Counted from the first letter of the stretch, positions 25,039-34,008 are shown. The stretch is DNA of 64,000 nucleotides from Corallium rubrum (GCA_964035015.1 CAXIUP010000109.1:15001-79000), one strand, 5' to 3'. The notes: a model not told the origin generated them from the letters alone. A program made the numbers and translations.

Positions 25039-25646
25039 CATTATATATATATATATATATAATAAAAGTAGTGTGCTGCGTAGGCAGTGTTGAAACAACG
25101 ATCGAAATATAGTTTAGGTTAAATATACTGCCGAAACAGAGAACATAGGAGTCTAATGTTTCGAGAGAAGGCCCTTTCTCTCTGACAAAGGCCCGTTCTC
25201 TGTTTCGGCAGTATATTTAACCTAAACTATATTTCGATATATGTATGCATATATATATATTTATAAAATAAGGTGCCCTCTACGCACGCTCTGATTGGCT
25301 GGGCTCCGTGCATTTATAAGAGAACATAGATCATGAATGACGTAGAATGGCGTCAGCTGGTCGTAAAAGCCCGCCAAATTCCAAAACTACCTCACTTTTA
25401 GCTTGGTTTTGCTTCTTCTTATTTTATAAAACAAGTAAAACATACCGCTCCTACTCTTATAAAGGCACGTTTGACGTGATTTGAACACGAAAGAAGTGTA
25501 AAGGCACTCGGCTATCGCCACGTGCCCCTACTCAACTTCTTTCGTGTTCAAATGACGTCAAACGTGCCTTTATAAGAGTACATATGCACGGAGCTTTATG
25601 TTTTATTTGTTAAATATAATTTATCCAATGTTTAATCATTGATTAG
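23540..25646. other. Long intron with direct repeats and (TA)n runs
   Basis: Holds several copies of a GGTAGCCAGACACTGCAATTA unit (24030-24440, 24620) and a duplicated block around GATGGTTTATAATTTAT (24484 and 24724). Also (TA)n at 24777-24822 and 24995-25062, and a palindrome at about 25110-25240. At 25265-25600 there is an inverted-repeat element whose arms carry TTATAAAGGCACGTTTGACG. No exon supported. Confidence 0.6.
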
Positions 25647-25802
25647 CGTGTGGATTGCGAGAAGAACCTCCCGAGATAAGACCAGAAGCATCCAATTCAC
25701 CAGCATCAGAAGATGTACCATATTCATTAGGGGAAGAAAAGAGGTTAAAACTGAAGGGAATATACATGGACTTGGTCATTGCAATTCCAACGCTTGGAAG
25801 TG
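25647..25802 (+). CDS. Host gene exon
   Basis: 156 nt after GATTAG and before GTAATT, phase 1 in and out. It encodes a proline/serine/acidic linker followed by a helical stretch LKLKGIYMDLVIAIPTLGS. No known domain seen. Confidence 0.6.
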
Positions 25803-25956
25803 GTAATTATAGAGTAATTTTATTATCACTTTTATTAATACACTGTACAGATATAAGAAAACTTATATAAGCATGCTATCAGTTCGAATTCCTTTTTTCC
25901 AATTTTTTTTTACGATTTACAATATTGTAACATTCATGAGTTCTTGTTGCTTATAG

Positions 25957-26018
25957 ATGGTTCAGACAATGAGTCAGAAAACACCCTCGATGAAGAGATG
26001 ACAAGAACTGATATGGAG
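25957..26018 (+). CDS. Host gene mini-exon (acidic)
   Basis: 62 nt after TTATAG and before GTATGA. Peptide DGSDNESENTLDEEMTRTD and on. It ends in phase 0, which fits directly onto the exon at 27024. Confidence 0.5.
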
Positions 26019-26085
26019 GTATGACATCAACAGAAATTAGAAATACAGAGCCAGCAACTTTTAAAATTAAAAGAATTCAGTCAAT

Positions 26086-26087
<2 letters not shown>

Positions 26088-26162
<75 letters not shown>
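26088..26162. repeat. (CAAT)n microsatellite
   Basis: Pure tetranucleotide array. Confidence 0.95.
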
Positions 26163-26164
<2 letters not shown>

Positions 26165-27023
26165 GGAATGAAACTTTTGTCATTATATAAAAATACATCA
26201 GGTCACTTTAATGCATATAATCCAAGGTATGTTGCCTGCAAGTTGAGCGCAATGGCCAACGTTGTACTGACCACTACCTGCTCATGCAACTTGTTGAGCA
26301 ACCATGTTCCATATCCATGTTCAAAGTTGATACAACATGATGCAAAATGTAGAAGTGTATTTTGTTACTTGCAACCAATTAGATTTGGTCCATGACATGG
26401 TTCAAGGGTGGGTAGCAATATTTGAACCATCATGTCTCTACTTGCAAAGCAACAATGTGAGAAATGTGTCAATTTTTTGCTAATATAACTGCAATTTTTC
26501 ATTGCAATAATTAAATTTTGAAAGAAACATACCTCCTGTAAGCTTTTCCCATACAGAGCCTTATTACATGTGTAGAGATATTCATTTCCCATGATATATT
26601 TAGTATTTACTCACGATGTAAAATCTAATTTCAAATGTTAATTATCTTTAATTTTTTTTTAAACAAGGCTAACTCCGCAAACAAAACACGTATTCGATGA
26701 ATTTTCACCGAGACGGAAAAGAGCATTTGAAATGGTAAGCTGAATAAAGACATTAATATATGTTTGGAAATGTTTGTGTCATTAGAAAAACATTGCTTTT
26801 GATGTATAAAAATTCAAACATTATAAAAATTGCTTTGGCAATGTATTCCTGTTAACGATTGCATGTATTGAAAAAGAAAATTAATTATATCTTTAGCAAA
26901 ATAGTATTCGGAAAACTGTATGAAAATAACTGCAATTCAAAACATATCAATTTGTAGTTGCAGTAATGGGAATTATTATATTGTTTATCAATATTTAACT
27001 GATTATCCATTCACAATCGTTAG

Positions 27024-27126
27024 GGATATACATCAGCTGCCAAGCGATTGATGGATGACAAGGACGACGAATCACGCAATGACGCAGAACCACCAGAATC
27101 CGATGAAGAAAAGCAGCAAAGACAAG
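27024..27126 (+). CDS. Host gene exon (acidic)
   Basis: 103 nt after CGTTAG and before GTACCG, phase 0 to 1. The peptide has KRLMDDKDDESRNDAEPPES and a Gln-rich end. Confidence 0.6.
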
Positions 27127-27199
27127 GTACCGGTAACTCATCTAAGTAATGCAATTGAGAGAGCAAATGGAAAGCATATATTTCTTCTATTTGTTCTAG

Positions 27200-27259
27200 A
27201 CCCAAGTACTTCGGGACTGTCTATAAGGGGAACCATAGGTGTAAAAGGAAAAACATGTG
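27200..27259 (+). CDS. Host gene mini-exon
   Basis: 60 nt after GTTCTAG and before GTAAGA, phase 1. Peptide DPSTSGLSIRGTIGVKGKT. Links to the PHD exons. Confidence 0.55.
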
Positions 27260-27540
27260 GTAAGATTAAAACAACTATTAAAACAATTATGGTTTGTATG
27301 TTGAAGCTCAAAAGATGGTCCACCATAATACATCCTACCACAAATACAGGGAATTTATAAATTCGATTTGGTATAGTAATACCATACATGCAATTCTATA
27401 TGTGCCTGTGTTGGGTGCTTGCTATTGTTCAGGGTGGTCACTGACTCACGCCTGGTGCTATCGAGCATAGTTTTATCCCTTCGAATCCAATAAGAAAATA
27501 AACTATTTTTAATATCAACACTGTTTGCTTTTGCTTTAAG

Positions 27541-27661
27541 TGGGAAACAAAGATGACAAATGCACTCTGTGCATGCATACAACGCCTCCCGGCATGAGAA
27601 AGAGGAAAAATAGAAATGTGGATTGGGTCCAGTGTGACAGATGTGATGTGTGGTTTCACTT
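27541..27661 (+). CDS. Host gene exon, PHD finger first half
   Basis: 121 nt after TTTAAG and before GTAAGT. It encodes the first zinc-binding half of a PHD finger: C-x2-C in CTLCMH, then NVDWVQCDRCDVWFHL with the conserved W-[VI]-Q-C-D-x-C and WFH. PHD fingers read histone H3 tails in the nucleus. Phase fits both neighbours. Confidence 0.75.
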
Positions 27662-27711
27662 GTAAGTTGTTAAGAAGCAATACCATACATGTATTATTGT
27701 ATAATATGAAT

Positions 27712-27846
27712 GTATGTATAATATGAATGAATGAATGTATGTATGTACGTACGTACGTATGCATGTATGTGTGTCTGTCTGTCTGTCTGTCTGTCTGTGT
27801 CTGTGTGTGTGTATGTATGTATGTATGTATGTATGCATGCATGCAT
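27712..27846. repeat. (TATG)n/(TGTC)n compound microsatellite
   Basis: Lies in the intron between the two PHD exons. Confidence 0.9.
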
Positions 27847-27878
27847 GTTAACATTACAATTCTGTTTGTAACTCCTAG

Positions 27879-27963
27879 AGTTTGCTCTGGTATGAAACAG
27901 CTACCAAATGAAAATGAGAAATGGAGTTGTGCTAACTGTCGCAGATGTTGTGATTCCGATTGA
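27879..27963 (+). CDS. Host gene last exon, PHD finger second half and stop
   Basis: 85 nt after CTCCTAG, ending in TGA. It completes the PHD finger with VCSGMKQL, then KWSCANCRRC. The protein stops 7 residues after the last zinc ligands. This is the last coding exon; the viral element starts about 180 bp downstream, inside or just beyond the 3' UTR. Confidence 0.75.
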
Positions 27964-28143
27964 AATAATTACATGTATATAATAATTATGTTATATAATT
28001 GGAAATAATTATATATTCTTATAGAGTTGGATCTTTGTAAATAGAGTCGTGGTTAGTTATGTTAGATATAAAGAGTGCATGTAGCAAATTAATTACTAAA
28101 CTATGGAGATGCCATACTTTCATTCTTTCATTTAAAAAATGGG

Positions 28144-28150
28144 TGTGCAA
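28144..28150 (+). repeat. Target-site duplication, left (TGTGCAA)
   Basis: The same 7 bases follow the right end at 60808-60814. Because A/T at the edges can belong to either TIR or flank, the duplication is 5-7 bp. Polintons are known to make 6-bp duplications, which fits. Confidence 0.8.
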
Positions 28151-28476
28151 GTAGTCATGTAACAATGACTATTTTTTTTAATGTGTTGGGGCCTGGCACT
28201 AGTTTTTAACCAATCAGATTGCAGTATTTTTTCCATTAGCCAATGAGCGTCGAGCATGTATGAAATTAGCATAATTTTGGCCGGGGGGTGTTCGAGAGTG
28301 GGTGTTGGCTCATCTCATTAGCATATTATTTTTTAGGAGGGTTGTGTGTGCGTTTTTGGGGTGGGGTGGTGTGTTTTTTTGGGGTGGGTGTTGTGGGGGT
28401 GGTGCGGCGATGAGGTGTGAGTTGTATGGTGTGTGTGTTTCTTGTGGTTTATTGTTCTGCGTGCGTGTGTTGTGTG
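28151..28476 (+). repeat. Left terminal inverted repeat (326 bp)
   Basis: Reads GTAGTCATGTAACAATGACT at the outer edge and is G/T-rich inside. Compared base by base with the reverse complement of 60482-60807, I find no difference. A frame across it (28302 on) appears in mirror at the other end and is not considered a gene. Confidence 0.9.
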
Positions 28477-28493
28477 ATTGTTGTTGTATGTTT

Positions 28494-28563
28494 ATCATCC
28501 TTGCAGCATTCAAACACAATAATAACCGATGATATTATTGTGGTTGAATGCTAAAAGGATGTC
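28494..28563. other. Stem-loop just inside left TIR
   Basis: GCATTCAAACACAATAATA pairs with TATTATTGTGGTTGAATGC around a short CCGATGA-type loop, and outer TCCTT/AAGGA bases extend it. It lies where the two element ends stop matching each other, and could be part of a terminal replication or priming structure. Confidence 0.6.
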
Positions 28564-28767
28564 CTTTCTTTGTATTTACGTAGTAAAGGATGCTCGACGA
28601 GTTTCTTGTTCACATCATCATGTTTTATAGTGCTGGAATGCGGTCTGTGACGGTGAAACGTTTCAGACTACATTTCAGCAATAAAAACACAACTTGTTTC
28701 TTCTTCTTCGTTTCACGCAGCTGTCGTGTTTCTTCGCGAAGAGTTCATGCGTCGAGAAGAGAGACGG

Positions 28768-28850
28768 GAGCACCGGATGTAACGCTGTCGAGAGGCAAGT
28801 TGAAGTGATTGTGAATTCTTATACGTATGATTATTTAGTAATATTATTTT
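28768..28850 (+). repeat. Inner, diverged part of the left inverted repeat
   Basis: The segment CACCGGATGTAACGCT ... TTGAAGTGATTGTGAA ... GATTATTTAGTAATATT is a diverged inverted match to 60260-60342. So the terminal repeat once extended about 700 bp, and the stretch between was replaced or diverged on one side. Confidence 0.65.
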
Positions 28851-28937
28851 TTAAATTAGAATAAAAAAAAACATAGAAAAAAAATGTTTTTGAAAAGAAT
28901 GTTTATTAATAGTAAAAAAATACATTTTAGTTTTTTA

Positions 28938-29165
28938 TCACCAGTCAAAATGCCACCATGGTGCGCCACCTTTTTGGGTGGTGCGCCCATATATTTTTTT
29001 ATTTATTTTTCTGTAAAAACCGGATCCTTTTTGACCACCTTTCTTAAAATATTTTTTTTTAACTTTTGACCACCAACCGCCTTTTTGAGTTTTAGTTTTT
29101 TTTCTAGAATATTTTATTTGATTAATTCTTTTCTTTCTTTTTGTTTGTTTACTCTTTAGAGACAT
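28938..29165 (-). CDS. Small Lys-rich QKGG-motif protein (75 aa)
   Basis: Starts at ATG 29165. Composition is strongly Lys/Arg, with three Gly-Gly motifs: KTQKGGWW, FKKGGQKGSG and TTQKGGAPWW. Similar motifs occur in the minus-strand frames at 29204 and 29382, in the cluster at 43143-43655, and as QxGG in the protein at 49634. Adenain-type proteases cut at Gly-Gly-type sites, so a processed DNA-binding core protein is a reasonable guess. It is not a recognised family member. Confidence 0.5.
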   Translation of the reverse strand: MSLKSKQTKRKKRINQIKYSRKKTKTQKGGWWSKVKKKYFKKGGQKGSGFYRKINKKIYGRTTQKGGAPWWHFDW

Positions 29166-29203
29166 GTTGAACAATCCTCCGTTTCCGTTTTTGATTAATT
29201 ATT

Positions 29204-29395
29204 CTAAGAGAACCAATCGTTGTTAAATTTATCCAGGTTGAACAGCCGCCCACCTTTCTGACGTATTTTTTTACCTTTTACGATTATGTTTGAACAAAGA
29301 AAAAAAAACGTGTGATTAGTAATTCTTGTGTTAATGTATTTAAAGTATTTTTTTAAAAGAATTTGGCTTTTTTTTAATGTTTTACCAAAAATCAA
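29204..29395 (-). CDS. QKGG-motif reading frame without an ATG
   Basis: An open frame of 63 codons containing VKGKKIRQKGGRLFNLDKF. No ATG in frame. It overlaps the end of the upstream 51-aa frame by 14 nt in another register, so it may be reached by frameshifting or splicing, or it may be a decayed duplicate of 29382. RQKGGRLFN here parallels RQKGSLFN there. Confidence 0.35.
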   Translation of the reverse strand: MIFGKTLKKSQILLKKYFKYINTRITNHTFFFLCSNIIVKGKKIRQKGGRLFNLDKFNNDWFS

Positions 29396-29537
29396 ATTTT
29401 ACACCACCCTTTTGATTCGTTTTTATGTTGAACAGACTACCTTTCTGGCGTGTTTTTTTTTTAGTTTTTATACCAGTACAACATATTTTCCTCCTCCTTT
29501 TCTTATTTTTTGTTTTATAATTTTTTTTATAGCGCAT
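29382..29537 (-). CDS. Small basic QKGG-motif protein (51 aa)
   Basis: Translated from ATG 29537. Begins MRYKKNYKTKNKKRRRK and carries RQKGSLFN and NQKGGVKF. Its start lies only 31 bp from the start of the + strand gene at 29569, so the two share a divergent promoter. It looks like a DNA-condensing peptide with protease-type GG sites. Function is inferred only from composition. Confidence 0.45.
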   Translation of the reverse strand: MRYKKNYKTKNKKRRRKICCTGIKTKKKTRQKGSLFNIKTNQKGGVKFDFW

Positions 29538-29568
29538 TGTAAGTCGGGTATAACAAGACGTGGGAAAA

Positions 29569-29907
29569 ATGCCTTACCGATTCGTACCCGTATACAAGTA
29601 TTATGGTGCTTTAGTGATGATGCTCGACGAAGTAATACCCTTATTAATATGCGGTAGTCAGCAACTACGTGTTAAAGGAGTAAGGGTAAGTGAACCGCTT
29701 TCAAATAGCGACAACGAGTCACGTAAAGTTCTTCTACCTATATATACCGATGAGGAATGTACTATCCCTTATGAGCATCGTTATTGGGGTGTGGATGTTA
29801 AACGATTTGAAGAAATTAAAGACACACAATCTATTACGAAGTGGAATACGCAAATCCTTGCTTATATGAAAGCTTTTGAGGAAAGCAATGAAAATTGGTC
29901 GAAGTGA
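29569..29907 (+). CDS. Accessory protein, YW-motif family (112 aa)
   Basis: ATG 29569. No known domain. The segment PYEHRYWGVDVKRFEEI resembles the YYW/HYW segments of the proteins at 31633, 32579 and 35383, so I place it loosely in the same paralogous family. First gene of the left + strand accessory run. Confidence 0.55.
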   Translation: MPYRFVPVYKYYGALVMMLDEVIPLLICGSQQLRVKGVRVSEPLSNSDNESRKVLLPIYTDEECTIPYEHRYWGVDVKRFEEIKDTQSITKWNTQILAYMKAFEESNENWSK

Positions 29908-30142
29908 TTCTGTTCGCGTATACGTGGTGAATGAAAATTGTTTGAAGTTACACGCCTCGTCGATAAAAAACTATTATAAATGGTGTATACGTTGTCCTCT
30001 TCATTGTTGTATTATAAGAAAACATTCCATGTGTTTACGATCTCTACCGAGAATTAATAATAAACCCTTGACAATTTTCTGCAGAAAACTATTTAACGAG
30101 AACATATACTCTTCGTATAACCATAAAAATAACCAAAAATGA
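29888..30142 (+). CDS. Small Cys-containing basic protein (84 aa)
   Basis: ATG 29888, overlapping the preceding gene by 20 nt. The stop overlaps the next ATG at 30139 as ATGA. The centre has WCIRCPLHCCIIRKHSMC, possibly zinc-binding. Support comes from the tight overlaps rather than from homology. Confidence 0.4.
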   Translation: MKIGRSDSVRVYVVNENCLKLHASSIKNYYKWCIRCPLHCCIIRKHSMCLRSLPRINNKPLTIFCRKLFNENIYSSYNHKNNQK

Positions 30143-30624
30143 ATTTTCAACCTGAACAGCTTAAGCAAGGCGACTTAGAGAAGAGGTTGAATGAATTGCT
30201 GAGCAGTCTTTCTACACGAATTTACATGACAGAATATCGTATGGAAAAGTGTTCTATCACCAATGCTGATTCTAATCTCCTAATGGAATATTTAATTAGT
30301 TTTCAATCTGACATAATTCCGATGCTGAGGATTCTCCCCCACATCTATACGTTTCTACCCACGAACGAAGAAAGAGATCTTCGAGAAATAGCGATGGTAA
30401 TGATGAAAGCGTGTCAGTGGATAGATGATCCAGCACCAACACAATGGAAAGAACGTTATTTTTTGATTAGGAAATGTTTGTCGTTGGTGAAGACATGTAG
30501 CGTTAAATTTAAGGAACAACAATTATTCGATTTTTGCAATTATAAGGGATATGTACGTAACGTAATTTATATATCGAATTGGAACGATCTTAAACAATTT
30601 AACTTCTCACCGTGTAATTGTTAA
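30139..30624 (+). CDS. Hypothetical helical protein (161 aa)
   Basis: ATG 30139 in an ATGA overlap. Predicted to be mostly helical, including LKQGDLEKRLNELLSSLS. No family recognised. Followed by an AT-rich gap (30625-30722) that probably holds the end signal and the next promoter. Confidence 0.6.
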   Translation: MNFQPEQLKQGDLEKRLNELLSSLSTRIYMTEYRMEKCSITNADSNLLMEYLISFQSDIIPMLRILPHIYTFLPTNEERDLREIAMVMMKACQWIDDPAPTQWKERYFLIRKCLSLVKTCSVKFKEQQLFDFCNYKGYVRNVIYISNWNDLKQFNFSPCNC

Positions 30625-30722
30625 TTCATTTTTTTGTGTGTCTAATTATGTTAATTAAATAAATAAATAATTTTTTTGAAGTGTGATGTGTGTTTAGTTT
30701 ATTTATTTAAGGAGCAGCATGG

Positions 30723-31133
30723 ATGTGCAGCCTCGAAGATTTAAGAATGCAACAAGATAAACAAGACAAGCTTAGAAACGTTGTTGAAACGATTGTGGGC
30801 GACGAAATAGTGATTATTAACAAAGAGTTAGTATCAAGCATTGACAAAAGGTTGCTAGATATTGGCGAATCTCCCGAGAACTGGAACGTCGTTTCGTTTT
30901 ATAGCAGGAAAGGTTGTGAACAAGATATTTGCGAAGTTTTAGAGAATGAAGAAGGGTTGCGAATAACAACAGTACCTCCGCGAATTTTACAGATTCTTAA
31001 AGAAGAGACGGCGATAGCTAACGCTACGTTAAAAACACGTGTGGATAAGAAGTGCGTCGAACACGGGATTGATATCGGCCAATTGAACTTTCAGGCGGAA
31101 AACATTTCGGTGGGTTGCGTCGTTAGACGATGA
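30723..31133 (+). CDS. Hypothetical acidic protein (136 aa)
   Basis: ATG 30723. A second ATG at 30719 opens only a 13-codon frame. Soluble, with charged helices and a CGVD-free C-terminus ending GCVVRR. Ends in an ATGA overlap with the frame at 31130. No recognised domain. Confidence 0.55.
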   Translation: MCSLEDLRMQQDKQDKLRNVVETIVGDEIVIINKELVSSIDKRLLDIGESPENWNVVSFYSRKGCEQDICEVLENEEGLRITTVPPRILQILKEETAIANATLKTRVDKKCVEHGIDIGQLNFQAENISVGCVVRR

Positions 31134-31345
31134 ACAGACATCTGAACGTAATGGATGAACTTCTCATATATATGCTAATAAAAAAACGTATAACGAACAT
31201 GTTTTTATTTTTCATTTGTGAAAAACTGTTCTTTCTAACTTTTTATTATTTTTTTCTTTGTGGTAATTATTGTGATAGAAACGTATTTTTAGTTGGGTTT
31301 GCGGAGATTTTTTATTTGTTAACCTGTTTGGATTCGTTGTACTAA
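31130..31345 (+). CDS. Possible small membrane protein (71 aa)
   Basis: ATG 31130 (ATGA overlap). Contains a long aromatic hydrophobic run around FLFFICEKLFFLTFYYFFL and a second one near the C-terminus. Weak support: composition plus the coupled start. Confidence 0.35.
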   Translation: MNRHLNVMDELLIYMLIKKRITNMFLFFICEKLFFLTFYYFFLCGNYCDRNVFLVGFAEIFYLLTCLDSLY

Positions 31346-31388
31346 TAAAAAGATTAGAAATCTCATTTGTTGCTTCATTGCTCGAGAG

Positions 31389-31643
31389 ATGTCAGAGGGT
31401 ACGGATGGCGGGTGTACGACGACGTTGCTTCTTGATAAATTGATAGGTGAAACGGCGGAATTTTTTTGTCAGAAGCTACGGGAGAATAACTTCGAAGGAG
31501 ACGTTTATTTACATACTGCTGTGTGGCTGCATATTGACGCGATATTGCGCGAAAGAGAGAAAGTGCGTGAAAAAATTCATAAAGACTATTTGAAGGACCT
31601 ACGAAGAAATATATTGCTAAAGCAAATTCTCGATGGAGAATGA
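31389..31643 (+). CDS. Hypothetical helical protein (84 aa)
   Basis: ATG 31389. Charged C-terminal helix with ILREREKVREKIHKDYLK. The stop lies inside the next gene's start (11-nt overlap). Confidence 0.5.
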   Translation: MSEGTDGGCTTTLLLDKLIGETAEFFCQKLRENNFEGDVYLHTAVWLHIDAILREREKVREKIHKDYLKDLRRNILLKQILDGE

Positions 31644-31971
31644 CGTCTCAAGAGGACTTAGTAAACGAAAGTTTATTGAATTTGATCATATATATCCTAT
31701 GTTAAAAGAATGTTGTGCGACTTATCTTAAAGTCGTCGATGTATTACATGATTATTTTCATTATATGGAAGACGTTATTTTTTTTGACGCTGTTAATTTA
31801 TCTTATAATTCAGAAATACCACGAATGGGATATATATATTATTGGACACTAGTTGATAAGTTTAGAAATACTTGTGATTATAGGAACTATGTAAACACAC
31901 AGCATATGACACCGCCGAAGATATGGAAAAAAAAAAGGGGTGGGTTATTACAAAAATGCATTGTGATGTAA
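31633..31971 (+). CDS. YW-motif family protein (112 aa)
   Basis: ATG 31633. Paralogue of the protein at 32579: both have a [HK]IYP-L-EC-ATYLKV block, then an ED-F...E.V.[FY]F-[DN][AV][VI]NLS block, then [MK][GK]Y[IV][YH]YWT. Related motifs occur at 35383 and 29569. The family is unknown to me. Local duplication is characteristic of host-interaction genes in large DNA viruses. Confidence 0.6.
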   Translation: MENDVSRGLSKRKFIEFDHIYPMLKECCATYLKVVDVLHDYFHYMEDVIFFDAVNLSYNSEIPRMGYIYYWTLVDKFRNTCDYRNYVNTQHMTPPKIWKKKRGGLLQKCIVM

Positions 31972-31990
31972 TCAAAGAATTAAAATAATA

Positions 31991-32240
31991 AACGAAACCG
32001 AAACCGGGATGAAATTGATTGGCATTCGAAACCGGAAAGGGTTTTTTTTTTTATTTATCCAACATAATTCCCTTTGATTGACATTCGAAACCGGAAAAGG
32101 GATAATTTATTCATTCAACAGTTTCCTTTTCGAAACTGAATATGATTAGACATTCGAAACCGGAAAAGAGGGATTCATTCATTCAACATTTCCTTTTCGA
32201 AACCGGAAAAAAAAGGGATTATTTATTCATAGAAAAAAAA
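31991..32240 (+). repeat. Four-copy tandem array with CATTCGAAACCGGAAA core
   Basis: The core recurs at about 32023, 32082, 32151 and 32196, spaced 45-70 bp, each with an AT-rich TTATTCATTCAACA-like spacer. The core contains palindrome TTCGAA. It lies between two paralogous YW-family genes with no gene inside. Candidate enhancer, origin or transcription-factor array. Confidence 0.7.
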
Positions 32241-32378
32241 AACTGGGAAAAATTTTTTTGTGTGTGTGTTTTAATTGATTCTGGGTGTAAAAAAAAATAC
32301 GGAAAAATTTGTAATTCTTAGGGGTGAAGGGGAAATTATTCTTCCTAAGAATTATTATTTTTTTTTAGTCGAAAGGCT

Positions 32379-32579
32379 ATGGAGAGGAAGGAGGAGTATG
32401 AGAAATCTAGTTACGATAATTATTCAGATACAGACGATGAATTCATTGCAAATGAACACACTCTAGAGCAGTTGCATGCAAATATAACACGTATGGAAAG
32501 TAGTGAAGAATTTAAAAGGGTATTTTCTTCGGTTATAAAACGTCTGAATAAAAGAAAAGATAAGATAAGAGCAGCCTGA
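32379..32579 (+). CDS. Small acidic/basic protein (66 aa)
   Basis: ATG 32379 (MERKEEYEKSS...). Acidic centre SDTDDEFIANE, basic C-terminus KRLNKRKDKIR. The stop overlaps the next ATG (TGATG). Function unknown. Confidence 0.5.
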   Translation: MERKEEYEKSSYDNYSDTDDEFIANEHTLEQLHANITRMESSEEFKRVFSSVIKRLNKRKDKIRAA

Positions 32580-32905
32580 TGACGACGATGGACAACACCC
32601 ACATTATAAGAAGAAAATATATCATTCTCAAACAAATATATCCCGAGTTGAGGGAGTGTCATGCTACATATTTGAAAGTTATTAATGTGAAAGAAGATTT
32701 TTTTAAAACGGGTGAAGCTGTGGTTTATTTTAACGTGATTAATTTATCTAGTCAAGTTAAGAAAAGAATGAAGTACGTTCATTATTGGACAACAGTTGTT
32801 GATCCCGGTTTGATTTTGGAATTAAAACTACATGTAAACAGATATACGACACAGGAAATGTGGAAAGATCCATCGCAACAAACATGCACTTGTATTTTAG
32901 TGTGA
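32579..32905 (+). CDS. YW-motif family protein (108 aa)
   Basis: ATG 32579, coupled to the preceding stop. Contains QIYPELRECHATYLKVINV and KYVHYWTTVVD, the best match to the protein at 31633. The C-terminus CTCILV ends in a CaaX-like Cys (CILV), which may be a prenylation or lipid site; the paralogue ends differently. Confidence 0.6.
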   Translation: MTTMDNTHIIRRKYIILKQIYPELRECHATYLKVINVKEDFFKTGEAVVYFNVINLSSQVKKRMKYVHYWTTVVDPGLILELKLHVNRYTTQEMWKDPSQQTCTCILV

Positions 32906-33042
32906 GAACAAACGTTTTTGTTTGTTTTGACGTGTAGACCGACCAAGTGTTTGTTTTTGTCGCGTAGTAACGATAAGTGTCGGAACGTGATCTAGAAACC
33001 AGAAAAAATAAACATTCTTAAGTGGGTAAAAAATTTAGAAAT

Positions 33043-33049
33043 TATAAAA
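33043..33049 (+). promoter_or_regulatory. TATA box for gene at 33120
   Basis: TATAAAA about 75 bp before the ATG. Confidence 0.5.
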
Positions 33050-33119
33050 CTCGCTGACGACGTTGAAAATATCTATCTATATAACATCAACGTCGAAAAC
33101 ATTAGCAAGCAAGCACACG

Positions 33120-33380
33120 ATGGACTGTTACTACAATGTCACCACGATGAAAAACGATGTGGTCGTTGAAGACTGGGTTGTGGGCAACGAGTGGTGGTTG
33201 CAGAAAACAAGTTGGAAGAGAGCGAACGGCGAGCAGCGATATCTGGTCAAAAAGTCCCGTGAGGCAAAGAATTTCAAGGAGATCTATTTCCTGAGGGAGG
33301 AAGTTTACGAAGAAAAGAAGCCGCAGCAGGACTATCATAATCGGGAACCAATTGCGCCACATTTGATGGACAAAGATTGA
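33120..33380 (+). CDS. Hypothetical Trp-rich protein (86 aa)
   Basis: ATG 33120 chosen because a longer frame would need a TTG start. Begins MDCYYNVTTMKNDVVVEDW, then a basic centre and acidic tail. No family recognised. Followed by a convergent gene at 33526. Confidence 0.5.
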   Translation: MDCYYNVTTMKNDVVVEDWVVGNEWWLQKTSWKRANGEQRYLVKKSREAKNFKEIYFLREEVYEEKKPQQDYHNREPIAPHLMDKD

Positions 33381-33525
33381 AGAACACTGCTTAAAAGAGA
33401 AACATTTTAATTCATAAACATTAGAGAAAGTCGTTTAAGAACTATCGTGAACTAAAGTTATAACAAACTATCGTGAATTTTTTTTAGTAGTTACATGTGA
33501 GAAATAAATATTTGTTCGTCTTCAT

Positions 33526-34008
33526 TCAATGTTGTTTTTTATCTTTAATTTTGCAAGAAACGTGTTCAAAACAACATTCTGCTGCTGCTTGTTGTGGTTT
33601 AATGTAGTCTCGAGTTTCGGGATGTACATTGTGCACGATGTTTGCAAATTCGTTGGCGCTGACTGTAGTATCCCACACATCACACCATAATAACGATGCC
33701 TCGAAACCAGTGATAAAAGTTTCGACGTGGGTTAACAACATATACTTTTCGTGACGCTGGTTTTTTTGCTCTTGCGAATCGCCCACCATACCATAACCGC
33801 AAGAATCGACATAAAAATCGACATTATGTTGATATCGTAATTTGTCTAACAACGATTTATAGAAAGCCAGTTTAGCGTTGTTAAATGCCCCCATCGATGC
33901 ATTTTGTTTGCTTAAAAAACTCCACCACGCGGTACCCACTATTGAACGGTACGCAATAGACGGGTGTCTATGCTCAATAATAGTGCGACTATGTCCACGA
34001 TTAGTCAT
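33526..34008 (-). CDS. Hypothetical protein (160 aa)
   Basis: ATG 34008, with a TATA-like sequence on its strand at 34057-34064. Well-formed globular composition with HRHPSIAYRSIVGTAWWSFL near the N-terminus, a central VDFYVDSCGYGMVGDS, and a Cys/His-containing C-terminus. No family recognised. It is the only minus-strand gene in the 29.6-43.1 kb run. Confidence 0.6.
   Translation of the reverse strand: MTNRGHSRTIIEHRHPSIAYRSIVGTAWWSFLSKQNASMGAFNNAKLAFYKSLLDKLRYQHNVDFYVDSCGYGMVGDSQEQKNQRHEKYMLLTHVETFITGFEASLLWCDVWDTTVSANEFANIVHNVHPETRDYIKPQQAAAECCFEHVSCKIKDKKQH

Noticed and set aside
26668..26734. Possible additional host exon between AAACAAG and GTAAGC
   Set aside because: In the phase required by its neighbours it hits a stop; skipping it joins 26018 to 27024 in frame.
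28302..28532. Open frame in the left TIR, mirrored at 60348-60656 on the other strand
   Set aside because: It lies in the G/T-rich inverted repeat, is low-complexity and changes abruptly where the TIRs stop matching. No start context or domain.
28590..28808. 72-codon + strand frame inside the left end
   Set aside because: It spans the diverged inner repeat and shows no domain or coupling to neighbours. Probably terminal non-coding DNA.
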